A DNA stretch of 6,353 bases, from the NCBI GenBank assembly GCA_009785015.1, contig WQXD01000222.1:1-6353 (forward strand), in the 5' to 3' direction. The position numbers and the translations under genes were made by a program. The notes beneath the pieces were generated by a model that was not told the origin of the DNA, did no database searches, and was given only the letters and a program-made list of their open reading frames with translations. This DNA is from Oscillospiraceae bacterium. GTDB taxonomy: Bacteria; Bacillota_A; Clostridia; Oscillospirales; WRJC01. This document shows positions 1 to 6,122 of this stretch, piece after piece (positions within the stretch are counted from its first letter, which is position 1; every line of letters begins with the position of its first letter).

Positions 1-698
1 ATTCATTTATGACCGTAATCAGAGTTTTGCGGCAGGCGGGGTCGTTTTTCCACTCATCCACTGCGGATTTCAGCCGCTTTTCGTATGCGGGAAGATCAAA
101 AAACCAGTTGTCGGAAAAAACGCGGTCCGGAACTTTCCCCGACAAAACGCTGACGGGCTCGATGAGCTCCTCCGGCTTGTACTGATGGCCTAAGGAGCAC
201 TCGTCGGCATAGGCGTTTTCGGATTTGCAGCCTTGTATCGGGCAGCGCCCTTTTACCTGACGTCCGTTTAAATAGAGCCCTTTTTCCGCGTCGAAAAACT
301 GCGTCGCGCGCTCCAATTTCAAAAATCCGCCCGTATACAGTTTTTCAAATATTTCTTCCGACAGGGCGGCGTGTATTTTTCCCGCTTCGCCCAGAGCCGA
401 GCCCGCGTATATGTCAAGTGAAATTTGGTATTTGTCCAGCGTTTCTTTCTGTATTTTATGATTTTGCGCGACGAACTCGGGCAGGGTTCCCGAAAACCCG
501 CCGGCAGCCGCTTTTTCATATCCGATTTCGACCCCGGCGCCGTAACAATCGATGCCCGAAACAAACAGGACGTTTTCCGGCCCGATGCGGTCGCGCATGA
601 AGCGCGCGAATATGTCCGCGTGAATGAAATATCCGCCCACATGATGAAAGTATATCTCTTTTTCACCGTATGGCATTCCCCCGGTTATGACCGCTCTT
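1..698 (-). other. MetRS-like class I synthetase domain of the fusion (partial)
   Basis: This is the part of the fusion protein from residue 560 onward. The opening ITGGMPYG, the HVGG tetrapeptide, the following HADIFARFMRDRIG helix and the SGIDCYG strand match the Rossmann core of methionyl-tRNA synthetases (PY...HIGH, then a T-D-E-H-G-like motif). The insertion carrying C-x4-C-x9-C-x3-H sits about 130 residues after HVGG, where MetRS has its zinc-binding connective peptide. Deviations from canonical MetRS are HVGG instead of HIGH/HLGH, DCYG instead of DEHG, and His as the fourth likely metal ligand. It could be an active MetRS, a paralogue with another substrate, or a non-catalytic module. 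The missing C-terminal part would decide this. Confidence 0.8.
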
Positions 699-2377
699 TT
701 GGGGAATTTCGGCCTTATTGATTCATTTTGGAAATGCGCCAGCCTGTGCCTGATCATGTCTTTTCCCATAATCGAAAAAACTTCGTGCATGTCGGGCGAG
801 TTCTGCCGCCCGCATACCGCCACGCGCAAAATCATGCTGACGTCGCCCACGCTTCCTTTGTACTCCTGAGGATTTTTTTTGTACAGTTTGGTTTCGGGGG
901 CGAAACCGTGTTTTGCCGCGAGTTGTTTTATTTTGTCAAACCAAACCGCCGCATCGTCGGAAGGCTCGTATATTTCAATATAGTCTTCCGCGATATTTTT
1001 TATGACATGGCTGTCGATCTCCGGTTTTTGCGCGAACGATTCGGGCATTTTATAATCCGGGACAAACAAGTCGTCGTAGAAATAACTCAAATAGTTTTTT
1101 ACCTCGCTCATAAAGGTGACGTCTTTCCGCGGCTTATCCCCTCCCCTGCCAATTGACAAAATATCTTTGGCGTACTTTTCCTGAATGTTTAAAATATGAT
1201 ATAAGTCAATGTCGTGCTTTTTTGCCCAGTTTGTGACCTGAGCGTATATCTCGTCGGCGGATAACGCCGAAATATAATTTTTGCTTATATCGTTCAATTT
1301 GTTCAAATCGAAAAGGGCGCCCGACGGGCTCAGTTTTTCGATTTTGAATCCGAATTGCTCTAATTTCGCCCTGGGGTCGGCCATGCGCCATTCCTCGTAA
1401 TTTGAATTGAGCAATGTCATGATATATTCTTTCAGGCATTCGGGCATATATCCGACTTCGCCGTAATAATCGAGCGAAAGTTCCGGGTCTTTGCGCTTTG
1501 AGAGTTTGCGTTTTGATTCCCCTTCTTGTTTTTGCAGCATTGCGTGGTGTATATACTGCGGCATTTCCCAGCCGAACGCTTCAAAAAACTGCGCGTGAAC
1601 CGGCAGCGTGGACAGATATTCGTCGCCGCGCACGACGTGGGTGGTATGCATCAAGTGGTCATCCACGACATGGGCGAAGTGATATGTCGGAAGCCCGTCG
1701 GATTTTAAAACGAGCTCGTCCCTTATATTCTCAGGCAGCTCAAGGCTCCCCTTGACCAGATCGTTTACCGTTATTCTCTTTTTTTCGTCGCCGGGAGATC
1801 TGAACCTGATGATATACGGCTCGCCGTTGTTTATTTTGCTCTCGATTTCTTCAAAAGTCAAATCGCGGCATTTCGCCCATTTGCCGTAATATCCCGTGTT
1901 TTCTTTTGAAGCATTTTGAGTCTTTTTGATTTCCTCCAATTGCTCGGGGGCGCAAAAGCACGGATACGCTTTGCCTTCAAAAACCAATTGTTTGGCGAAT
2001 ACTTCGTATATCGGTTTGCGCTCGCTCTGGACATACGGGCCGTAGGCGCCGATTTCGCCGTTTGGCGTAAATCCTTCGTCGAGATTTAAGTCAAATCCGT
2101 TTAAAAAATTGAATATACCCTGTATTGCCCCTTTGATTTCCCTTTTTTGGTCTGTGTCCTCCAGCCTCAGATAAAAAACTCCGCCGCTTTGATGCGCGAG
2201 CCTTTCGTCGATCAAAGAACTCCAAAGGTTCCCCAAATGCAAAAATCCCGTGGGGCTCGGCGCGAACCTCGTTACGCAGGCCTCAGAGGGCAGATTCCTG
2301 GGCGGGTATCTTTTTTCCAACTCTTCCGGAGTCGATTTCACATCCGGAAAAAGTAACCGGGCGAGTTTATCTGACAT
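1..2377 (-). CDS. gltX: Glutamyl-tRNA synthetase fused in frame to a methionyl-tRNA-synthetase-like class I domain (3' end outside window)
   Basis: 792 codons are visible, open to the left edge with no stop. Residues 1 to about 550 are a full-length glutamyl-tRNA synthetase, which charges tRNA with glutamate in the cytoplasm. Seen: about 34 residues of N-terminal extension, then VTRFAPSPTG with the HIGH-type motif HLGN at 47-50; a zinc-site-like Cys140-x-Cys142 with Cys170; the KMSKS-type motif KLSKR at 291-295; then the helical anticodon-binding part, ending near RVAVCGRQNSPD and a short helix. About ten residues later (from 560, KRAVITGGMPYG) a second class I synthetase core begins, with HVGG at 579-582, SGIDCYG, and a zinc knuckle Cys712, Cys717, Cys727, His731. 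This order matches methionyl-tRNA synthetase. Its KMSKS loop and tRNA-binding part lie outside the window. The ATG at 2377 is chosen for its AAGGAG site 8 nt upstream; it overlaps the end of the YfhO gene by 11 nt. GluRS identity is secure. The substrate of the second domain is not known. Confidence 0.9.
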   Translation of the reverse strand, partial: MSDKLARLLFPDVKSTPEELEKRYPPRNLPSEACVTRFAPSPTGFLHLGNLWSSLIDERLAHQSGGVFYLRLEDTDQKREIKGAIQGIFNFLNGFDLNLDEGFTPNGEIGAYGPYVQSERKPIYEVFAKQLVFEGKAYPCFCAPEQLEEIKKTQNASKENTGYYGKWAKCRDLTFEEIESKINNGEPYIIRFRSPGDEKKRITVNDLVKGSLELPENIRDELVLKSDGLPTYHFAHVVDDHLMHTTHVVRGDEYLSTLPVHAQFFEAFGWEMPQYIHHAMLQKQEGESKRKLSKRKDPELSLDYYGEVGYMPECLKEYIMTLLNSNYEEWRMADPRAKLEQFGFKIEKLSPSGALFDLNKLNDISKNYISALSADEIYAQVTNWAKKHDIDLYHILNIQEKYAKDILSIGRGGDKPRKDVTFMSEVKNYLSYFYDDLFVPDYKMPESFAQKPEIDSHVIKNIAEDYIEIYEPSDDAAVWFDKIKQLAAKHGFAPETKLYKKNPQEYKGSVGDVSMILRVAVCGRQNSPDMHEVFSIMGKDMIRHRLAHFQNESIRPKFPKRAVITGGMPYGEKEIYFHHVGGYFIHADIFARFMRDRIGPENVLFVSGIDCYGAGVEIGYEKAAAGGFSGTLPEFVAQNHKIQKETLDKYQISLDIYAGSALGEAGKIHAALSEEIFEKLYTGGFLKLERATQFFDAEKGLYLNGRQVKGRCPIQGCKSENAYADECSLGHQYKPEELIEPVSVLSGKVPDRVFSDNWFFDLPAYEKRLKSAVDEWKNDPACRKTLITVINE

Positions 2378-5372
2378 ATGCGTTTCTCCTTTTTTTTCTT
2401 TTACGCGTAACAAGCAATTCCGCGATAACAAGGATACCAATGCACGAGAGCGATATCACAAAGCCCGGTATCAGCCCTTCGGTTATATAGTAGAGTTCGA
2501 TCGTGTGTTCCCCGCCCTCGATCGGAGCGGTTATGAATCCGTCTGTTATCTTTTTTATTTCGCGTATATCGTTTTTCTTCTTGTCTTTTGAATCGTCTTT
2601 TGGTTTGCTGACGTCGTTTATTTCGGTTTCGGAAATGGGGTTTATTTCCACTTTCTCGCCGTCGATTTTCAAATTCCAGCCTTTGTCATATGGTATCGAA
2701 GTAAAGAATATGCCGCCTTCGCCCGCGTCCACTTTGCCTTTTATGTTCGTGTCGCTGAATTTTTCTATGTCAAGCGATTTCGCTTTCAGTATGTCGTATG
2801 CGTTTTTGAATATCTGTTCGTCAAATCCCGCCGCGAAAATATAGAAAGTTCCGCTTTCGCTCGGGTCTATGTCCATATTCACGCTTATCTCCTGCCCGGC
2901 GTGAACCGTCCCGCAGTCTATTGTTATGCCCCTGTTTATTTCGTATTTTTTTGAAACGCCGTTTATGCTCACGTAAGCGTTTTTGCTTCTTGTGGACTTT
3001 ATATACATGTATACCTGCTGATAAATATCGCTCGTATATACGTGATTTACCGTGCCTTTTTTGCTTTTGTCCGTCATCTGGTACGAGTAGACGCCGTACT
3101 TCGAACGGGATTCCGAAAAATTTTCGTTTGAATTGCGGGTCTGCTCTATATTTTCGAATATGTTCCCCGTTATGCCGGTTGCTTTTTTCATCAACTCGTT
3201 TTGGAACGCGAAAATATTTTGTTCGCCTACGCCGACTTCCTTTATATCCTCCGAAACGATAAAACCGAGAGGCAGCCAGTATTTGTTTTGATAGACGTTC
3301 ACCACTTGTTTTTCATCCGTGAATGATTCACCGCCGTCCTCGAGTTCAAGCACTTCAAAAACCGACTGCCGAAGTTCCGGCATTTCGTCGAATACCACGC
3401 TATCCACATTATATTCCAAACTTTCCTCCCTTGCCATGAGATATTTTATTGACATAAACGTGTTGAAAACAGGCGTGGCCGAAGAATACAAAAATCTGTT
3501 TGAGGGAATGGTGGCGGCGATCCCGAATATTTCAAGCGTTTTGGCAAACCTGCTGTTGGCTTCCGAAGAAAACTGGGATATTCCCCTGTATCTGTACAAG
3601 GCGGGGTCGTTTGTGCTGTACCACAGGCTCATTTCAAGCCTAAAAAACAAATCTTCGTCCGTTTCGTAAATATTTTCCACCGCTTTCCGCACGCTTTCTT
3701 TCGACGGAGGATAACTGTTTCTGTCCGAAGTTCCGGTGGTGGCCGCCCCTTTGATAGCGGACATCCCCCCCTCGAAAATCATCGCGAACATCAAAATCAC
3801 CGCCAGGTATGTCTTTGACATTTTGCCGTGTTTATACAGCAGGATGACCACCATATACACAACCAGTACGGCCACGGCTACATAAAACACTTTAAAATCG
3901 AAAACGTCTTTTTTGTCGCTCGTTTTGTACCACTGTTCGGCGATTATGAGGTAGCCGAAAACGCACAGCAAAAATTTCAAAACCGTGCCCTTTTTTATAC
4001 TCTCCCCGTCAAAACTCATATATGATTTATATGCCAGCGTGACCAAAACAAAGGTGAACACGAACGCCTGCCTGTATGGTATTTCGTTTGGGAAATGCAT
4101 TCCGTGCCAGTAATAATCCAAAATATTCAAATTGAAAGAAAACAGCATGAAAACCAAAAAAGCGCCCGCCGCCAATTTTTCCTTAAGTTGTATCTTCGAA
4201 TTTAAAAAATACATCCCCGCCATGACAACCGTCAAAAGCCCGCACGCTATATTCGGCAGCCCCGCCCTAACCGCGGGCGTCGTGTTGGGCAATAGATTTG
4301 TTATTATATCCAAAATCGAATTGTATGTGGCAAAATCCCTCGAGAATGTGGATCCCGCATTCCCCGTGTTCGCAAACCACAAAAAAGTGGGAAGCAGAAT
4401 GAACATGGAGAGCCCGACTCCCACGATCGAAGCCCCCACCGCTTCCGCGGTTTTTGTGACAAATCCCCAGACGCTGGGCTTCTTTATTTTGGTGATATAC
4501 AAGATGATATAATACACCGCGACGAATTCACATACGAAAATAGCCGCGTAATAATTGCATACGACGGTCACCCCCAGTGCGATTATATACAGTTTGAATT
4601 TTCTGCTGTCGATTAGGCGCTCTAAGCCCAGTATCACAAGCGGCAGAAGAGCCATGCAGTCGAGCCACATGATGCACCAGTAATATCCGACCGCGTACGC
4701 GCTCACCGCGTAAAGCACGGAAAAGCCGATTATGGCAAAACCTTTGTTCAACAGACAGTGTTTCTTTTCTTCATTGGCGTTATTGCAGAGCCCCCTCAGA
4801 TAAATCGAAAAAAACAAACCTGAACACGAGATTTTGACAATGGTGGCCAGCATCATAAATTCTCTCAGATATTTTTCGGGGAAAAACACGGAGAAAATAT
4901 ATATGGGGGTGGAGGCGTAATAGGACATAAGCGCCAGAAAGTTTGTACCCGCGCCCGTATTCCAGGAATACAAAAGAGAGCCGCCGCTTGTCAGTTTGTG
5001 CCGCAGTTCCTGTAAAAACGGATAATACTGATGCCAGCTGTCCACCACCATTATTTGCCTTTCCCCAAACGGAAATATCTTAATGGTGGAATAGGCTATG
5101 CCCATGAGCACAAACGGTATGGCAAATGCCAGGATATGCACCGGCAGGTACCTCATTTTTTTAGCCTGCGCCGGATCAGAGATGTTTTTTTCAATTTCGC
5201 CCGCGCTTTCTTTCTCGAAGAGATTTACAGTCAAATTTCCGGAGCCGCCGTCGACGTCTTCGAAATCGGCTATATCGTTTATTTTCCGCAATTCTTCCTG
5301 TACGGAAGCGGAATCTTTTTCTTTTTCGCCGGCGGTTTCTATAGAATCTGTTCGGTTTGCGCTGTCTTTCAT
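2367..5372 (-). CDS. YfhO-family polytopic membrane protein, probable envelope glycosyltransferase
   Basis: A 1001-residue membrane protein of the YfhO family. Characterised Firmicutes members are needed to add sugars to lipoteichoic acid, and the family is thought to be a GT-C type transferase using lipid-linked sugar outside the membrane. Seen: an acidic N-terminal cytoplasmic stretch (1-74); a first membrane helix near 77-97; then the family signature VVDSWHQYYPF at 109-119, whose Asp111 is the candidate catalytic residue of the first outer loop; SWNTGAGTNFLAL at 136-148; roughly a dozen more helices to about 540; a large extracytoplasmic domain (about 541-960) ending in IPYDKGWNLKIDGEKV and GGEHTIELYY; a last helix near 966-988; and a basic cytoplasmic tail. 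The ATG at 5372 is preferred over an upstream in-frame ATG at 5426 because AAAGGGGGG lies 7 nt before it and the longer form would overlap the upstream gene by 38 nt. A charged insertion (about 911-943) splits the usual C-terminal motif. The family call is firm; the substrate is unknown. Confidence 0.9.
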   Translation of the reverse strand: MKDSANRTDSIETAGEKEKDSASVQEELRKINDIADFEDVDGGSGNLTVNLFEKESAGEIEKNISDPAQAKKMRYLPVHILAFAIPFVLMGIAYSTIKIFPFGERQIMVVDSWHQYYPFLQELRHKLTSGGSLLYSWNTGAGTNFLALMSYYASTPIYIFSVFFPEKYLREFMMLATIVKISCSGLFFSIYLRGLCNNANEEKKHCLLNKGFAIIGFSVLYAVSAYAVGYYWCIMWLDCMALLPLVILGLERLIDSRKFKLYIIALGVTVVCNYYAAIFVCEFVAVYYIILYITKIKKPSVWGFVTKTAEAVGASIVGVGLSMFILLPTFLWFANTGNAGSTFSRDFATYNSILDIITNLLPNTTPAVRAGLPNIACGLLTVVMAGMYFLNSKIQLKEKLAAGAFLVFMLFSFNLNILDYYWHGMHFPNEIPYRQAFVFTFVLVTLAYKSYMSFDGESIKKGTVLKFLLCVFGYLIIAEQWYKTSDKKDVFDFKVFYVAVAVLVVYMVVILLYKHGKMSKTYLAVILMFAMIFEGGMSAIKGAATTGTSDRNSYPPSKESVRKAVENIYETDEDLFFRLEMSLWYSTNDPALYRYRGISQFSSEANSRFAKTLEIFGIAATIPSNRFLYSSATPVFNTFMSIKYLMAREESLEYNVDSVVFDEMPELRQSVFEVLELEDGGESFTDEKQVVNVYQNKYWLPLGFIVSEDIKEVGVGEQNIFAFQNELMKKATGITGNIFENIEQTRNSNENFSESRSKYGVYSYQMTDKSKKGTVNHVYTSDIYQQVYMYIKSTRSKNAYVSINGVSKKYEINRGITIDCGTVHAGQEISVNMDIDPSESGTFYIFAAGFDEQIFKNAYDILKAKSLDIEKFSDTNIKGKVDAGEGGIFFTSIPYDKGWNLKIDGEKVEINPISETEINDVSKPKDDSKDKKKNDIREIKKITDGFITAPIEGGEHTIELYYITEGLIPGFVISLSCIGILVIAELLVTRKRKKRRNAYVR
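2386..2391 (-). promoter_or_regulatory. Ribosome binding site of the synthetase fusion, inside the YfhO gene
   Basis: AAGGAG lies 8 nt upstream of the ATG at 2377, within the last codons of the YfhO gene. The YfhO stop codon (TAA, 2369-2367) lies just past this start, giving an 11-nt overlap (ATGTCAGATAA). The layout suggests translational coupling, with a ribosome finishing YfhO able to restart on the synthetase, although the strong site could also work alone. Confidence 0.8.
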
Positions 5373-5379
5373 CAATTTT

Positions 5380-5388
5380 CCCCCCTTT
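5380..5388 (-). promoter_or_regulatory. Ribosome binding site deciding the YfhO start
   Basis: AAAGGGGGG lies 7 nt upstream of the ATG at 5372 and directly after the stop codon (TGA, 5391-5389) of the lipoprotein gene. It supports the 1001-residue form over the 1019-residue one. The run of six G is an unusual but workable Shine-Dalgarno sequence. Confidence 0.7.
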
Positions 5389-5937
5389 TCACTGCGGTTT
5401 ATAGCTTTTGCCCGTGTCGATGACAATCGTGTTTTTTTCGCGGTCCCAATCGACGCCGAAATCGAACGCCTGCGCTATATCCGTCAAATTGAAATAATTG
5501 TTACCCTCGATGTTGTATGCCGTGAGTGAAATTTCTTCTCCGTCCAAGTATATTTTTGAATTTGTCGGCGCCGCGTATTTGTTTTCCGTTTCCCTGTTTG
5601 CCAGCTCGCCGCCCGTCACTGTGTACAGTTTGCCGCTGGTGAGCGTTATCGCGTCGTTTTTATTGTCCCATCCGACGTCGAATTGTTTTTCCGTTCTGGA
5701 CAAAACATACGCCAGATCGCGGAGCTTGAAGTAATTGTCGCCTTCGATATTATATGCGTCGAATTCGATTTCATCGCCGTCGACTATCACTTTTGAGGAT
5801 ATGGATATCGCGTTGGGCGGAGAATCCGGATCGGCGGCGGGTTTTGAAGGTTTTTCTTCGCTGCAGGCGAAAAGCAGGGTTGATATGATAAAAAGCGGTA
5901 TTATAAAAAACAGTTTTTTTGCTTTTGGTTTTTGCAT
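5389..5937 (-). CDS. Lipoprotein with two copper-amine-oxidase-N-terminal-like (stalk) domains
   Basis: A 182-residue secreted, probably membrane-anchored lipoprotein. Seen: a basic N-terminus, a hydrophobic stretch at 9-24, and the lipobox LFAC with Cys25 as the lipidation site, followed by a Ser/Lys/Pro-rich linker (26-45). Two homologous units follow, at about 48-106 and 127-179. Each has a short strand pair with (V/L)DG(D/E)EI, then AYNIEG(D/N)NYF (61-70 and 140-149), a (L/I)..(L/I)A helix, F(D/G)V.WD and a final GK.Y. This is the pattern of the domain named after the copper amine oxidase N-terminus, which is common in clostridial and Paenibacillus surface proteins. No oxidase catalytic domain is present, so no enzyme activity should be inferred. 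The domain is usually seen as an extracellular structural or binding module. The start is supported by GGAGGG 8 nt upstream. It is the first gene of the leftward operon, 16 nt before the YfhO gene, so a role at the cell surface alongside that protein is plausible. Confidence 0.88.
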   Translation of the reverse strand: MQKPKAKKLFFIIPLFIISTLLFACSEEKPSKPAADPDSPPNAISISSKVIVDGDEIEFDAYNIEGDNYFKLRDLAYVLSRTEKQFDVGWDNKNDAITLTSGKLYTVTGGELANRETENKYAAPTNSKIYLDGEEISLTAYNIEGNNYFNLTDIAQAFDFGVDWDREKNTIVIDTGKSYKPQ

Positions 5938-5945
5938 ATATTTTT

Positions 5946-5951
5946 CCCTCC
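5946..5951 (-). promoter_or_regulatory. Ribosome binding site of the lipoprotein gene
   Basis: GGAGGG lies 8 nt upstream of the ATG at 5937. It confirms this start for the complete signal peptide. Confidence 0.75.
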
Positions 5952-5976
5952 GGCAATTTTCGGTGTGTTTTTATAC

Positions 5977-6005
5977 ATTATATCTCATTAAACAAAATTT
6001 GTCAA
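5977..6005 (-). promoter_or_regulatory. Consensus sigma-A promoter of the leftward operon
   Basis: On the minus strand a perfect -35 box TTGACA (6005-6000) is separated by exactly 17 bp from a perfect -10 box TATAAT (5982-5977). Transcription would start near 5970, leaving a leader of roughly 33 nt before the lipoprotein ATG. No other start signal is needed for the downstream YfhO and synthetase genes, so this is the likely promoter for all three. A full match to consensus suggests strong transcription unless repressed. Confidence 0.88.
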
Positions 6006-6026
6006 CATATTTTTTTATTCTGTGCG

Positions 6027-6036
6027 GGCAATTGCC
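6027..6036. repeat. 10-bp perfect palindrome between the divergent promoters
   Basis: GGCAATTGCC reads the same on both strands. It lies about 20 bp upstream of both -35 boxes, in the space between the leftward and rightward promoters, where an operator or activator site could sit. Short palindromes also arise by chance, so the regulatory role is only a suggestion. Confidence 0.35.
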
Positions 6037-6041
6037 ATAAC

Positions 6042-6053
6042 TCTTTGCAAAGA
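6042..6053. repeat. 12-bp perfect palindrome next to the rightward promoter
   Basis: TCTTTGCAAAGA is a perfect inverted repeat ending 3 bp before the -35 box of the rightward gene. Its centre is 16 bp from the centre of the palindrome GGCAATTGCC. It may be a regulator binding site; no known operator consensus is recognised. Confidence 0.35.
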
Positions 6054-6056
6054 TAC

Positions 6057-6085
6057 TTGACAATCCGCGCTATGATGTGAATAAT
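6057..6085 (+). promoter_or_regulatory. Probable sigma-A promoter of the Rpn-family gene
   Basis: A perfect -35 box TTGACA (6057-6062) is followed after 17 bp by AATAAT (6080-6085), which matches the -10 consensus at five of six positions. The predicted start near 6092 would give a leader of about 30 nt containing the ribosome binding site. It is divergent from the leftward operon promoter, with the two -35 boxes 51 bp apart. Confidence 0.7.
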
Positions 6086-6108
6086 GATAGAGAAAAAAGG
6101 ATTTAACG

Positions 6109-6115
6109 AAAGGAG
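6109..6115 (+). promoter_or_regulatory. Ribosome binding site of the Rpn-family gene
   Basis: AAAGGAG lies 7 nt upstream of the ATG at 6123. It fixes this start over the internal Met codon at residue 6. Confidence 0.75.
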
Positions 6116-6122
6116 TCAAAGT

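Noticed and set aside
319..666. 115-aa minus-strand frame in the second synthetase domain
   Set aside because: It is in a different frame from the recognisable MetRS-like sequence, is rich in Arg, Lys and Cys with no domain pattern, and has no start signal.
728..1156. 142-aa open frame on the plus strand
   Set aside because: It is codon-for-codon antisense to the GluRS C-terminal region, whose protein sequence is clearly conserved. It is a shadow frame.
5373..5426. Longer YfhO start giving 18 extra residues
   Set aside because: It would overlap the lipoprotein gene by 38 nt, while the start at 5372 has a good ribosome binding site directly behind the upstream stop codon.
5098..5529. 143-aa open frame on the plus strand
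   Set aside because: It lies antisense across the end of the lipoprotein gene and the start of the YfhO gene, has no convincing ribosome binding site or family resemblance, and is a shadow of the real genes.
5389..5937. Copper amine oxidase enzyme
   Set aside because: Only the small repeated N-terminal-type domain is present. The protein is 182 residues long with no catalytic oxidase domain, so the name describes a module and not an activity.
6071..6076. TATGAT as the -10 box of the rightward promoter
   Set aside because: It is only 8 bp from the TTGACA box, too close for sigma-A. AATAAT at 6080-6085 has the correct 17-bp spacing.
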